64,000 nucleotides of DNA from Caproicibacterium lactatifermentans (GTDB lineage Bacteria; Bacillota; Clostridia; Oscillospirales; Acutalibacteraceae): NCBI RefSeq assembly GCF_013315815.1, contig NZ_CP046051.1:1487501-1551500 (forward strand), read 5' to 3'. The notes under the pieces were generated by a model. It worked only from the letters and a program-made list of their open reading frames with translations. It had not been told where the DNA came from and ran no database searches. The position numbers and the translations under genes are program-made. Positions 46,243-55,808 of the stretch are shown here, one piece after another (within the stretch, counting starts at the first letter, position 1; each line of letters starts with the position of its first letter).

Positions 46243-46285
46243 AAAGAAACACCGCCGTTATATGAATGAACGGCGGTGTTTCTTT
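46243..46285. terminator. Terminator overlapping the rnmV stop
   Basis: AAAGAAACACCGCCGTT / AACGGCGGTGTTTCTTT, a perfect 17-pair stem with A/T flanks, immediately next to the previous terminator. It serves the minus-strand rnmV and its arm includes the rnmV stop codon. Confidence 0.88.
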
Positions 46286-46889
46286 ATGCCTGTTTGTCTG
46301 GAAAAAACCGATGGCACAGCTGGCACAGGTCCGCATAAGTGGTCAGGGTGTTCAGAACCTCCAGCAGTGCATTGGCGGACAGGCGCTCCGGCAGGCGCAG
46401 TGCCCGCTGTACTGCCCGGCGTTTTTCGGCGCTTTTCGTTCCGCCGGAAAGGCCCAGCTCGTAAAAATCCGTTTTGGTGATGGGGCGTTCTGGCAGCGGT
46501 GCGTCCTGCACCTTCACGCCCGCCTGCAAAAGGCACTGCCGCAAAATGGGCATCGGAATGCCCTCCACGCCCAGCTTGCCCTCTTTTCCCGGTGCAGACT
46601 TGCGCTTTTCCTTGCCGTATATGTCTGGAATATACGCCTGCTTCATCTTTTTCGGGTCTATGGCACCTTTCAGGTAGTTGCGTATCAAAAAGCCCGCCGA
46701 GTCGCTATCTGTTAAAATTAACAGACCGCGCCGGTCTGCCATTTGCCGCAGCAGTTCCAGCTGCTGCTGGTCACGGAAAATACCAAAGCCGTTTGTCACC
46801 AGAATGGGCGCGTCGATAAGCGCCGAGAGCTTAATTTTATCATACTTGCCCTCCACCACTACGGCTTCCCGAATTTTCAGTTTGTTCAC
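46284..46889 (-). CDS. rnmV: Ribonuclease M5 (Toprim family)
   Basis: Matures the 3' and 5' ends of 5S rRNA in Firmicutes. The 201-residue protein has the Toprim motifs EAVVVEGKYDKIKL and LTDSDSAGF and a C-terminal DUF4093-like domain. Its ATG overlaps the holA stop (ATGA). Confidence 0.93.
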   Translation of the reverse strand: MNKLKIREAVVVEGKYDKIKLSALIDAPILVTNGFGIFRDQQQLELLRQMADRRGLLILTDSDSAGFLIRNYLKGAIDPKKMKQAYIPDIYGKEKRKSAPGKEGKLGVEGIPMPILRQCLLQAGVKVQDAPLPERPITKTDFYELGLSGGTKSAEKRRAVQRALRLPERLSANALLEVLNTLTTYADLCQLCHRFFPDKQA

Positions 46890-47938
46890 GCGCTCTTCTC
46901 CCCTCTTGCAGCCAACAGCAGCCGTGCCAGCGCCTTTTCCAAAATTAGCTGTTCCGCCGTGTGGGAACCTTTCAGGTCGAGGTCCGCCGCCAGCAGAATG
47001 TCCAGACTGGCACGCAGCCTTTGTGTGGAAAGACCGTGCGCGTCCCGCTCCGCATTGGTCAAACGGAACTGGCGATTTTTGTACTCCGGAAAATACTTGG
47101 CTGGTTCCATGGCGCTTTCGCCGCTCTGCAAGGCAGTACGCACACGGTATAAATCAACATAAGCACCCGTCAGCACCGCCAGGATGCGAACCGGCGGCTC
47201 GTTCTGCTCCAGCAGCTGATTTAAAATCCGGTACGCCTGCCCGCTGTGTCCCGCCAGCAAGGCACGACTTAGATTGTACACACGTGCCTCCAAATTGCGC
47301 GTAACCAATAGGTCAATGGTTTTGGGTGCAATCGGTCCGCTGCCGGTGTAGGCACAGACTTTTTCCAGCTCGCCGTGCAGTGCGGTCAGGTCGTCACCGA
47401 CATAGCGCACCATCTTCCCCGCGTCCACCCGCTGCAGCACACAGCCGCGGCGGTTTGCAGCCGCCACCAGCGTTTTTTCCAGCTCCGGCCGGCTGTGTTT
47501 CCGGCAGGCAACGCACGTTCCGGATTTACTGCATTCTGTATATAACTTTTTCCACTTTTTGTCCTTCTGAAACGGCGGGTCACTCGCCGCAAAGGACAGA
47601 ACCAGTACCGTTGTGTCCGGCACATCCGCAAAAAGCTGCAGCAGCTTTTTGTTTTCAGACGGCGTGCGGCCGTCCAGTGACAAATCAGACACCGCCACAC
47701 ACTTGCGCGACGCCATAAACGGCAGCGCCTGCACCGCATCGTCCAGTGCGTCCGCGGCGGCGTCACCAGAAAAACACTGTAGATTAAAGTCCAGAAACGT
47801 TTTACCCGCCGCTTTTTTTATCAGCCGCTTTGCCCAGTAGGCGACCATATACTTTTCGTCCCCGTACAGGACATACAGCCCGGTTAGCGTGTTCGCTTCT
47901 ATCTGCTTTTTTAGGTCGCTTTCCCTGCATTCTGGCAT
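46886..47938 (-). CDS. holA: DNA polymerase III subunit delta
   Basis: Clamp-loader wrench that opens the beta sliding clamp. A 350-residue AAA+-like protein: LTGLYVLYGDEKYM at the start, VLVLSFAASDPPF in the middle, and a C-terminal collar domain. It overlaps comEC by one base (TGATG) and rnmV by four, so comEC-holA-rnmV form one unit, a common Firmicutes order. Confidence 0.93.
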   Translation of the reverse strand: MPECRESDLKKQIEANTLTGLYVLYGDEKYMVAYWAKRLIKKAAGKTFLDFNLQCFSGDAAADALDDAVQALPFMASRKCVAVSDLSLDGRTPSENKKLLQLFADVPDTTVLVLSFAASDPPFQKDKKWKKLYTECSKSGTCVACRKHSRPELEKTLVAAANRRGCVLQRVDAGKMVRYVGDDLTALHGELEKVCAYTGSGPIAPKTIDLLVTRNLEARVYNLSRALLAGHSGQAYRILNQLLEQNEPPVRILAVLTGAYVDLYRVRTALQSGESAMEPAKYFPEYKNRQFRLTNAERDAHGLSTQRLRASLDILLAADLDLKGSHTAEQLILEKALARLLLAARGEKSA

Positions 47939-50157
47939 CAGTCATTCCTCCTAAACTGCACCGCGCCGGTCTGTTCCGGCAGCAGCACCAGGTCCTCTTC
48001 CCCGCCCAGCACAACCGGCAGTCCCCGCTGGGCGGGCGCATAGGCCTTGTATGTATTGGGAGCACCACATAAAATAGTCATATTCGACGGCAGCTGTGCC
48101 GCACCCTTTGGCAGACTGCTGCACACCAAAATCTGCGTACCGACAAAGCCGGCCGCCGCAGGGTTGGCGCTGTCCCCGCAAAAAAGGATGCTCAGCCGCC
48201 CCATACGAAGCTGTGTCACGCCGTCTGCGTATGTCAGCAGTACAGAATTCCATAGGGAGGCCTCTGACCTGCTGCCGGAAAAACAGCGGCAGTGAATTGC
48301 TGCCAGCGTTTGCTCCAACAGGCCATCCAAGACGGGACCCGGCGGCAAAACAACCTGCGGTGGGTTCCACTCTGAAATGACCGCTGTTGCCTGCTGGCTT
48401 TCCCTATTAGACTGGCTCAAAAGAACAACCATGTCCAGCTGCCTAACCTGCTCCCGCCGCAAAATGCGCTCTATGGCATAGCTGCCCGCCCCAAAACCGA
48501 CAACCGCGCCATGCCTGCCATACGTTAAGATTGCGCTGACGCCCTCACTGCTGGCCGCAATCGTAATTTTATACTTTTGATAATTCGTCAGCTGCCAAAT
48601 GTACCCGTTTGCAAACAACAATACCGCCGCAAGCAATGCGGTCAAACGCAACGGCAGCTCCTTCCGGCGGCAGCACAGCAGACAGGCCGCCCCAAAAAGC
48701 AACAGTGCGGCACCCAACCATAGCCGCACAAACCGATATCCGGTCGGCACCTGCGCAAACGGCAGGGATGCACACCATGCCGTACTTGCAATTAGGTAAT
48801 GTGCCAGCCATTCAGTCAGCTTCCACAAAACAGCGGCTGCTCCGCCGAGCACCGGACAGGCACCCACCAGCACGGCCAGCAGTCCTGTATAAATCATTAG
48901 ACTGGAGGGCGTGAGCACCAGCAGATTTGCCAGCGGTGAAACCAAAGAAAGTTCCTCAAATGCAAGCAATGACACCGGAAGCGTAAATAATGTGGCGGCC
49001 AGTGACATCATAAGGGTGCCCAGAAAATAATTCAACAGTTTCTTTTGTACTTTATTTTTGCTGTATGTCCTTACAAATTTCTGTACCGGACCTGTCCACA
49101 GCAAAATCCCCAAAGTTGCCGAAAAGCTAAGCAGCAGGCTGCAGTCAGCCGCAGCGAATGGGCTAAAGAGGCACAGCAGCAGTACCGCAAAGCCAAGGGA
49201 ATTAAGGCTGTCCGCACGGCGGTAAAAGCACCTGCCGCACAGCATGATTAGGTACATAATACCACTGCGCACAACAGAAGGCGTAAAACAGGTGACGCCC
49301 ATAAATAAAATGACACCGGCTGCGGCCAAAACGCTGCGCCCTCTGCGGGAAAGTGGAAGCAGCGACAAAAACAACAGGAGAAGCTGTGCTGCGGCCGCCA
49401 TATGCAGCCCAGAAACGCTTAGCAGATGGGATACTCCCGCGCCGCGGAAGGCTTCTTCCACTGCATCCGGTATCGCTTGTTTTTCGCCGGCCAATATGCC
49501 GCTGACCAATGCATTTTCCGGTGACGGCAAATTCCATGCAACACTGTCCAAAAGGTACCGGCGGGCACTGTAAAACACACGCTTCCAAACCGGCGGAGAA
49601 CCGGTATTCAGGGTATATGGTTCTCCCGTCTGGATATACCCCTGCAGCACCGTTTTGTGGGCCAGCAGTCGGTTGCGGTTGGAAAAATATCCGCTGCCGC
49701 CCGACCGATACAAATGTACTGTCCCCCGAAAATCATCAAATGTTTCCGCCGAAAACGACTCATTCGCCGACAGACGCAGCTCTTTCCCAGCCAGCGGTGT
49801 CTGCCGACTGCCACCGCAGCTAGTAACCGTCAGCGTATAAAACGCCTTTCCGGAAGAATAGTCCGGTTCTTCGGACACCATTCCCTTTACCAACACATTT
49901 CTGCCCGCATATTGCTGTACTGCCTGCTCATATGAAAAGCTCATCCAGCAAAAGAGCAGACAGGCAGCGGCCGCCGTAAAAGCCGCCGCAGGCAGAACAC
50001 AATCCTGCCCTGTCCGTTTTTTGCGCAACAGCAACAGCAGCAGCCCGGCTAATAGACAGGCAGCACCCAAGATACCTGCCGCCTGTCTTCCCAGAAAAAT
50101 AGAAACCGCCTGTGTCAGCAGATATGTAAAACCTACCAACGCAAGCGGTCGTTTCAT
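47938..50157 (-). CDS. comEC: ComEC/Rec2-family DNA-uptake channel with degenerate MBL domain
   Basis: Membrane channel for single-stranded DNA entry in natural transformation. The 739-residue protein has an N-terminal DUF4131/OB-type region, the competence domain with GVSHLLSVSGLHMAA and many helices, and a C-terminal metallo-beta-lactamase-like domain. In that last domain the HxHxDH metal motif is absent; the equivalent stretch (about residues 577-590) reads VVLLSQSNRESQQAT. The nuclease activity proposed for this domain is therefore probably lost. Confidence 0.9.
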   Translation of the reverse strand: MKRPLALVGFTYLLTQAVSIFLGRQAAGILGAACLLAGLLLLLLRKKRTGQDCVLPAAAFTAAAACLLFCWMSFSYEQAVQQYAGRNVLVKGMVSEEPDYSSGKAFYTLTVTSCGGSRQTPLAGKELRLSANESFSAETFDDFRGTVHLYRSGGSGYFSNRNRLLAHKTVLQGYIQTGEPYTLNTGSPPVWKRVFYSARRYLLDSVAWNLPSPENALVSGILAGEKQAIPDAVEEAFRGAGVSHLLSVSGLHMAAAAQLLLLFLSLLPLSRRGRSVLAAAGVILFMGVTCFTPSVVRSGIMYLIMLCGRCFYRRADSLNSLGFAVLLLCLFSPFAAADCSLLLSFSATLGILLWTGPVQKFVRTYSKNKVQKKLLNYFLGTLMMSLAATLFTLPVSLLAFEELSLVSPLANLLVLTPSSLMIYTGLLAVLVGACPVLGGAAAVLWKLTEWLAHYLIASTAWCASLPFAQVPTGYRFVRLWLGAALLLFGAACLLCCRRKELPLRLTALLAAVLLFANGYIWQLTNYQKYKITIAASSEGVSAILTYGRHGAVVGFGAGSYAIERILRREQVRQLDMVVLLSQSNRESQQATAVISEWNPPQVVLPPGPVLDGLLEQTLAAIHCRCFSGSRSEASLWNSVLLTYADGVTQLRMGRLSILFCGDSANPAAAGFVGTQILVCSSLPKGAAQLPSNMTILCGAPNTYKAYAPAQRGLPVVLGGEEDLVLLPEQTGAVQFRRND

Positions 50158-50171
50158 TTGGAATCTCCTAA

Positions 50172-50741
50172 TTATTTCTCATGTGAAAACATCGGCAGCG
50201 GCTCCAGATAAATAATATCCTTGCGGTCCTTTGCGTCCCCTTCCGCCAAAACAGAAGCACGGCCGACAATGTTGCCGTCAAAGCGCTCAACCAGTTTTTC
50301 CATAGCGGCCAGTGACTCGCCGGTGCTGATAACGTCGTCCACAATCAGCACCCGTTTGTCCTTCAGACCTTTATAGTCGTCCTCCGCCAGATACAGTTCC
50401 TGCATATGGTCGGTCGTAATGGAATTGACCTCCACATGAATCGGGTTGCGCATATACGCCTTGACGCTCTTGCGTGCAACGATGTAACGGCCGCAGCCCT
50501 GACGGGCCATTTCATAAGCCAGCGGAATGCCCTTTGTTTCCGCTGTGACCACCACGTCATGTTCCGGGCAGCACTTCAGCAGTGCAGCAGCACTTGCCTT
50601 TGTGATTTCCACATCACCCAGCATAACGAATCCGGCAATGTCCATGGTATCGCTGATGGGGCAGATTGGCAAATCGCGCTCACAGCCCGCGATGGTCATA
50701 TGGTAATATTTTAAGCCATTGATTGTAACAATTTGATTCAC
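50172..50741 (-). CDS. Purine phosphoribosyltransferase-like protein (Apt/Xpt type)
   Basis: A 189-residue type I phosphoribosyltransferase with the PRPP loop VLIVDDVISTGES and the upstream loop TAETKGIPLAYEMAR. It resembles adenine or xanthine phosphoribosyltransferases; the base used cannot be told from the sequence. It ends 14 bases before comEC and is probably co-transcribed with it. Confidence 0.85.
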   Translation of the reverse strand: MNQIVTINGLKYYHMTIAGCERDLPICPISDTMDIAGFVMLGDVEITKASAAALLKCCPEHDVVVTAETKGIPLAYEMARQGCGRYIVARKSVKAYMRNPIHVEVNSITTDHMQELYLAEDDYKGLKDKRVLIVDDVISTGESLAAMEKLVERFDGNIVGRASVLAEGDAKDRKDIIYLEPLPMFSHEK

Positions 50742-50800
50742 AGGTAACCGGCCTTTCTCATCTTATAAGTATAAAATTCTGCTTGCTGACCTTCAGCCAG

Positions 50801-51139
50801 TCAGCCGGGCGGCCACGCCATTGGGCGCCCTCCTAACAGATGAAAATGCAGGTGTTTAACGGACTGACCGCCTTCTTCACCAACATTGCTGACAATACGC
50901 CAGCCGCGGTCCAAATGGTTTTCTTTCGCCAGCTTGGCTGCTACCTCAAAAATATGGGCAACAATTGCGCTGTTCTTCGGCGTAATTTCCTCCGCAGAAG
51001 CAATGTGTTCCCGCGGGATAATCAGCAGATGAACCGGTGCCTGCGGCTCCAAATCTTTAAAAGCAACGCAGAGGTCATCTTCATAAACACGCGTGCTGGG
51101 GATTTCCCCGGAAGCAATCTTGCAGAATACGCAATCCAT
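50801..51139 (-). CDS. HIT-family nucleotide-binding protein (HinT type)
   Basis: Histidine-triad hydrolase of 112 residues, probably acting on nucleoside phosphoramidates. It has CVFCKIASGEIPS at the start and the catalytic HLHFHLLGGRP near the end. The ATG at 51139 has AAAGGAGG nine bases upstream; the frame is open 18 codons further without a site. Confidence 0.94.
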   Translation of the reverse strand: MDCVFCKIASGEIPSTRVYEDDLCVAFKDLEPQAPVHLLIIPREHIASAEEITPKNSAIVAHIFEVAAKLAKENHLDRGWRIVSNVGEEGGQSVKHLHFHLLGGRPMAWPPG

Positions 51140-51219
51140 GCTGTCTTTCCTCCTTTCCCCGTTTTTCATGACAAATGTTCCGCAAAAAAGCACTTATGCA
51201 GAACTCCCACCAAAATAAT

Positions 51220-51248
51220 ATTATAATCAGTTTTTGGAAAATGCGCAA
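51220..51248 (-). promoter_or_regulatory. Promoter of the HIT gene
   Basis: Minus strand TTGCGC (51248-51243), 17-base spacer, TATAAT (51225-51220); it sits just before the alaS stop and separates HIT from alaS. Confidence 0.75.
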
Positions 51249-51257
51249 GTACAGAAT

Positions 51258-53888
51258 TCACTTTACCATATCTGCAACAATTCCCGCGGCGGCCTGCAGG
51301 GCTGTATCCAGCTTGCTGAAGTCACGGGCACCAGCCATAGCAAAATCGGGCTTGCCGCCGCCGTTGCCGCCGGCGAGCTGTGCCACGGCCTTTGCAATCT
51401 TTCCGGCATGCGCGCCCTGTTTCAGGGCCTGCTTGCCAACAGCAACTGCCAAATTGGCCTTTGCGCCGTTCACACCGGCAAAAACCGCCACCAAATCATC
51501 TGCACTGCTGCGGGCCTGGTCGCACATGGTGCGCAGGGCAGCCGCGTCCGCGCCGTTCACCTTTGCGGTGCAGACACGCACACTGCCAGCCGTTTTGGCA
51601 TTGGCAAGCAGGTGTTCCACCTTCTGAGCTGCCAGTTTCGATTTTTCTTTTTCCAGCTCATTTTCCGTCTGCTTCAGCTGTGCGGCGACCTGCTCCGCGT
51701 GTTCCGGCAAATCCGCAGCATTGTTAAGTTTTAAGGCAGCCGCCGTACGATTGATGACGGAAAGGCTCTGGTTCAGTAAACGGCTGACACCGCGGCCTGT
51801 CACCGCCTCAATGCGGCGCACACCGGCAGCCGCACTGGTTTCGGAAATGACTTTAAATAGTCCAAGCTTCGCTGTATTGTCCACATGGGTGCCGCCGCAG
51901 AATTCCTTGCTGAAATCGCCCGCAGAAACGACACGCACAATTTTGCCGTACTTTTCTCCGAACAGTGCCATTGCGCCCAGCTTTTTCGCCTCATCAATCG
52001 GCATCTCACGCACTTTTACCGGCACTGCCGCCAGGATAATGTCATTGACCATATTCTCTACTTTCTGCAGTTCTTCCGATGTCAAGGCTGCAAAATGCGT
52101 AAAGTCAAACCGCACATGCTCTTCATTTACCAACTGCCCGGCCTGCTCCACATGTGTGCCCAGTACACGGCGCAGAGCCGCCTGCAGCAAATGTGCCGCC
52201 GTATGGTTGCGCATGATGGACTCCCGGCGCTTCCAGTCCGGCTGTGCTGTCACCGTATCGCCGACACGAATGGTGCCTACCTGTACAGTGCAGTGATGGA
52301 TAAAGTTTTTGGCATGATTTTTCGTGGTATCCTGCACCAGCAGCACCGCGTCTTCCGCACTGATGGAACCGATATCGCCAACCTGTCCGCCGCTTTCACC
52401 GTAGAAGGTCGTTTTGTCGAGGACCAGTCCGATTTTATCGCCTGCGTCCACGGACTCTGCCCGTTTGCCATCCTTCACAATTGCCACGACTTTTGCCTGT
52501 ACCGTCTTTTCGGTATAGCCATGGAACTCGGTTTCCGGCACACTTTCCAGGAGGTCACTTTCACCCGCCCAAGCATCTGCACCGGCGTTTTTACGGGCCG
52601 CACGAGCACGCTCTTTCTGCTCCTGCATACGCTTTTGGAAGGTATCCTCATCAACGGTCATATCGTGTTCGGCAGCAATCTCTTTTGTCAGGTCAATGGG
52701 AAAGCCGTAGGTATCGCTAAGCTTAAAGGCATCGTCACCGGAAATGACCTTATCCTTATTCTGCGCAATGATGTCGTCCAGCAGCTGCGAGCCCTGGTCA
52801 ATCGTGCGGGAAAAGCTTTCTTCTTCTACGGAAATCAGCTTCAGAATCATGGCTTCCTTTTCTTCCAGCTCCGGATAAGCACCCTTATTTTCGTGGATGA
52901 CCGACTCGGCAACCTTTGCGAGGAACGGTTCATGAACACCAAGCAAACGCCCGTGGCGAGCCGCACGACGCAGCAGACGGCGCAACACGTAGCCGCGGCC
53001 CTCATTGCTGGGCATAACGCCGTCACCTATCATAAAGGTTGCCGCACGTGTATGGTCGGTAATGACGCGTAGGGAAATATCCGCCTGCTTGTCTTTGCCG
53101 TACTCCACATGAGCAATGCTGCCGATGGTCTTCATAATGTTTTGTGCTGTATCAACAAGGAACATATTATCAACATTCTGCATAATGCAGGCCAGTCGAT
53201 CCAGCCCCATGCCAGTATCAATATTCGGGTGCTCCATGGGCGGATAATGGCCATGGCCGTCACAGTTAAACTGGGAAAAGACAACGTTCCAGAATTCAAC
53301 GTAGCGGTCGCAGTCGCAGCTGACACCACAGGTAGGTTTGCCGCAGCCGTGTTCCGGGCCGCGGTCAAAGTAAATCTCGGAGCAAGGGCCGCAGGGACCG
53401 GAACCGTGTTCCCAGAAGTTGTCCTCTTTTCCAAGGCGGACAATATGGTCCGGCGATACGCCGATTTCTTTGGTCCAAATATCAAACGCCTCGTCATCGT
53501 CCAAATAAATGGTAACCCACAGCCGGTCCTCAGGCATCTCCATTACTTTCGTGCAGAACTCCCATGCCCACGCAATGGCCTCATGCTTAAAGTAATCACC
53601 GAAGGAGAAATTGCCGAGCATTTCAAAGAACGTGCCGTGGCGGTCGGTAATGCCGACGTTTTCAATATCGCCGGTACGAATGCACTTCTGGCAGGTCGTT
53701 ACACGGCGGCGGGGCGGTGTCACCTCGCCGGTAAAGTATTTTTTCATAGGTGCCATGCCGCTATTAATCAGCAGCAGGGAGTTATCATCTTTTGGAATCA
53801 GTGAAAAGCTAGGCAGCCGCAGGTGCCCCTTGCTCTCGAAAAATTCCAGATATTTTTCTCGGATTTCATTCAATCCCATCCACTTCAT
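51258..53888 (-). CDS. alaS: Alanyl-tRNA synthetase
   Basis: Charges tRNA(Ala) and edits Ser/Gly errors. The 876-residue protein has class II motif segments near the start (FFESKGHLRLPSFSL, TFFEMLGNFSFGDYF), the editing-site NHTAAHLLQAALR and CGGTHVDNT, and a C-terminal DHHA1 domain (GGNGGGKPDFAMAG). The ATG at 53888 is preferred because GGAG lies nine bases before it; the ATG at 53903 abuts AAAAGG. It is controlled by the T-box upstream. Confidence 0.96.
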   Translation of the reverse strand: MKWMGLNEIREKYLEFFESKGHLRLPSFSLIPKDDNSLLLINSGMAPMKKYFTGEVTPPRRRVTTCQKCIRTGDIENVGITDRHGTFFEMLGNFSFGDYFKHEAIAWAWEFCTKVMEMPEDRLWVTIYLDDDEAFDIWTKEIGVSPDHIVRLGKEDNFWEHGSGPCGPCSEIYFDRGPEHGCGKPTCGVSCDCDRYVEFWNVVFSQFNCDGHGHYPPMEHPNIDTGMGLDRLACIMQNVDNMFLVDTAQNIMKTIGSIAHVEYGKDKQADISLRVITDHTRAATFMIGDGVMPSNEGRGYVLRRLLRRAARHGRLLGVHEPFLAKVAESVIHENKGAYPELEEKEAMILKLISVEEESFSRTIDQGSQLLDDIIAQNKDKVISGDDAFKLSDTYGFPIDLTKEIAAEHDMTVDEDTFQKRMQEQKERARAARKNAGADAWAGESDLLESVPETEFHGYTEKTVQAKVVAIVKDGKRAESVDAGDKIGLVLDKTTFYGESGGQVGDIGSISAEDAVLLVQDTTKNHAKNFIHHCTVQVGTIRVGDTVTAQPDWKRRESIMRNHTAAHLLQAALRRVLGTHVEQAGQLVNEEHVRFDFTHFAALTSEELQKVENMVNDIILAAVPVKVREMPIDEAKKLGAMALFGEKYGKIVRVVSAGDFSKEFCGGTHVDNTAKLGLFKVISETSAAAGVRRIEAVTGRGVSRLLNQSLSVINRTAAALKLNNAADLPEHAEQVAAQLKQTENELEKEKSKLAAQKVEHLLANAKTAGSVRVCTAKVNGADAAALRTMCDQARSSADDLVAVFAGVNGAKANLAVAVGKQALKQGAHAGKIAKAVAQLAGGNGGGKPDFAMAGARDFSKLDTALQAAAGIVADMVK

Positions 53889-53935
53889 ATTGCTGTTCTC
53901 CATCCTTTTATTCGTAAAATTTTGCGTTTATAGAA

Positions 53936-54167
53936 ATAACAAAAAAAGAAAGGTGCCCCGTCCGCAATGGGACGGGAACACCCGTGGTACCACCCAAATT
54001 GCGCCTGAGGAGCGCCTCTCTTTGCCCTTAACGCGGGAAAACGCCGCCGCTCGCCGCGGGGAACTCTGGGCCGGCCGGCCGCCAGCAAAGAAGTCCGGCT
54101 TTCACCATATGCCAGCTCTCTGTACAATCCTGCTGGGGCTTCATGCCCTTCATCGTCTTTTCCTTAT
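53936..54167 (-). promoter_or_regulatory. T-box leader of alaS
   Basis: The minus-strand leader holds AGAGAGCTGG and GGTGAAAGCCGG of stem I, the T-box GGGTGGTACCACGGG (53995-53981) and a terminator stem CCCGTCC / GGACGGG with T tract (53978-53940). Uncharged tRNA(Ala) should favour the antiterminator and allow alaS transcription. Between are GC-rich arms around 54040-54090. Confidence 0.92.
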
Positions 54168-54173
54168 GGCATT

Positions 54174-54202
54174 ATTATAAACAGGAAGACGAGAAATGTC
54201 AA
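54174..54202 (-). promoter_or_regulatory. Promoter of the T-box-alaS unit
   Basis: Minus strand TTGACA (54202-54197), 17-base spacer, TATAAT (54179-54174); the -35 box lies at the stop of the penicillin-binding protein gene. Confidence 0.85.
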
Positions 54203-55806
54203 TCTTTCGGGTACAGTGTATCCGCAATGCGGCGGAAGATTGGGCCGCAGCTGACGCCGCCGCCGCTGCCGCCGTCCTCCATAATGACCACAACATACCG
54301 CGGCGAATCCACCGGAAAGAATCCCGCATACCAGCTGACTACGTCCTCTTTCCCCGCCGTGTAATGTCCGGTTTGTGCCGTTGCCGTTTTCACCGCTGCC
54401 TTAACATACTGCGGTTTTCCCGCGCGCCCGGTGCCTTTTTCGGCGCTCATCTCCATGCCGTCACGGATAAGGTCCGCCGTCCGCTGCGTAAAGGCCCGTG
54501 TGCCGGCCGGCTTTTCCGCTGGCACAACTATTTTCCCTGTGGCATTCGCAGTGCCCAGCGACAACGATGGCCGCGTATAAATGCCGCCGGAAGCAACAGC
54601 ATTGACCATAGCTGCCACCTGCATGGGGGAAGCCGTCAGTGTTCCCTGTCCAAATGAAAAGTTTGCTAGCGCCCGCGGATTTTTGAGTTCCAGCAAACTC
54701 GGCAGCGTTCCGGCACCGCCGCAAAGCTGCGGTGCGATCTCTGTTTTCTGCCCAAATCCCAACCGCCGCGCCATCTGCAGAAAAGCGGTCGGCGGTACTT
54801 TCCGCATACAGGATACAAAATACGAATTGCAGGACTGTGCCAGCGCCTGCTGCAAAGTGATGCGGCCGTGCGATTCTCCGCCCGCACAGTGAAAGGCAAA
54901 GCCGCCGGCCGTTTCACTGCCGTGACAGGTATACACTGCGTTTGGGTCCAGCCCGTTTTCCAGCGCTGCCGCCGCGGCAGCAATTTTAAAGACCGAACCC
55001 ACACTGCATGGTGCAAGGGTGCGGTCCACTAAGGCTCCATCTGCCTGCTGCACCGTTTTTGAAAGGTCCGCTGGGTCGAAGGACGGCAAACTGGCACTGG
55101 CTAAGATTTCACCGCTTCCGGCTTTTAGGATAACTACGGCGCCTTTTTCAAAAGCCGTTCCTGCCGCCGTTTCCGCCAACTTTTGCAGGCCACTGTCTAT
55201 GGTCAGCACTTCGCTGGACGATGTGCCTGCCGCGGTGGAAGTGACCTGTGGCTGTTCCCCCGGCAGTGGGTGCCGCAGTGCATCCACCGTATAGGTAATG
55301 CGGGTTGTCGATGCGGCGCTGGAAAGGACCTTGTCAAAGGCTTTTTCGGCACCGCAGACACCGTGCCCGCTGCCGTCCAAATAGCCAACCAAATGCGGTG
55401 CCAGCGGATGTGAGGGACGGCGCTGCTGCTGTGGAAAGCTCAGCACACCTTCCCCTTTCACCCGTACCGGCAAATAGGTGAAAAATGGATACCCCTCTTT
55501 TAGCTGCGGATACAGTGCCTGCATTTGCTGCTTTGACAGTGACCGGCTAAGCGCCGCCGCCGACTCCCGCCCAGGCTCCACCGCTGTCAGATAGGTGATT
55601 CTACCGCCGGTCAACGCCTGCATATTCCGGTCATATACCGTACCGCGGCCCGCTGAAAAAGTGAGGGTAAGATGCTGCTGTGTGGCAGCCGTCTGTGCCA
55701 AAGTTCCCCGCCAAAGCGTTGCCTGCAGCAGCTGCGCCATACAAAAAGCGAACAGCAGCAGCATGACGCCCAACGTCCAGAGAACTCGTTTTTCCGTCTT
55801 CTGCAT
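54199..55806 (-). CDS. Class B penicillin-binding protein with KTA in place of KTG
   Basis: Peptidoglycan transpeptidase of the SpoVD/PBP2 type, 535 residues. One N-terminal membrane helix (about 8-28) is followed by a short dimerisation domain and the catalytic domain with Ser271-Val-Phe-Lys274 and Ser325-Cys-Asn327. The third motif reads Lys473-Thr-Ala475 within VKTATAQTG, where KTGTAQ or KSGTAQ is expected. It is the last gene of the thyX operon. The start has GGGGGG eight bases upstream, inside a hairpin. Confidence 0.9.
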   Translation of the reverse strand: MQKTEKRVLWTLGVMLLLFAFCMAQLLQATLWRGTLAQTAATQQHLTLTFSAGRGTVYDRNMQALTGGRITYLTAVEPGRESAAALSRSLSKQQMQALYPQLKEGYPFFTYLPVRVKGEGVLSFPQQQRRPSHPLAPHLVGYLDGSGHGVCGAEKAFDKVLSSAASTTRITYTVDALRHPLPGEQPQVTSTAAGTSSSEVLTIDSGLQKLAETAAGTAFEKGAVVILKAGSGEILASASLPSFDPADLSKTVQQADGALVDRTLAPCSVGSVFKIAAAAAALENGLDPNAVYTCHGSETAGGFAFHCAGGESHGRITLQQALAQSCNSYFVSCMRKVPPTAFLQMARRLGFGQKTEIAPQLCGGAGTLPSLLELKNPRALANFSFGQGTLTASPMQVAAMVNAVASGGIYTRPSLSLGTANATGKIVVPAEKPAGTRAFTQRTADLIRDGMEMSAEKGTGRAGKPQYVKAAVKTATAQTGHYTAGKEDVVSWYAGFFPVDSPRYVVVIMEDGGSGGGVSCGPIFRRIADTLYPKD

Positions 55807-55808
55807 AC

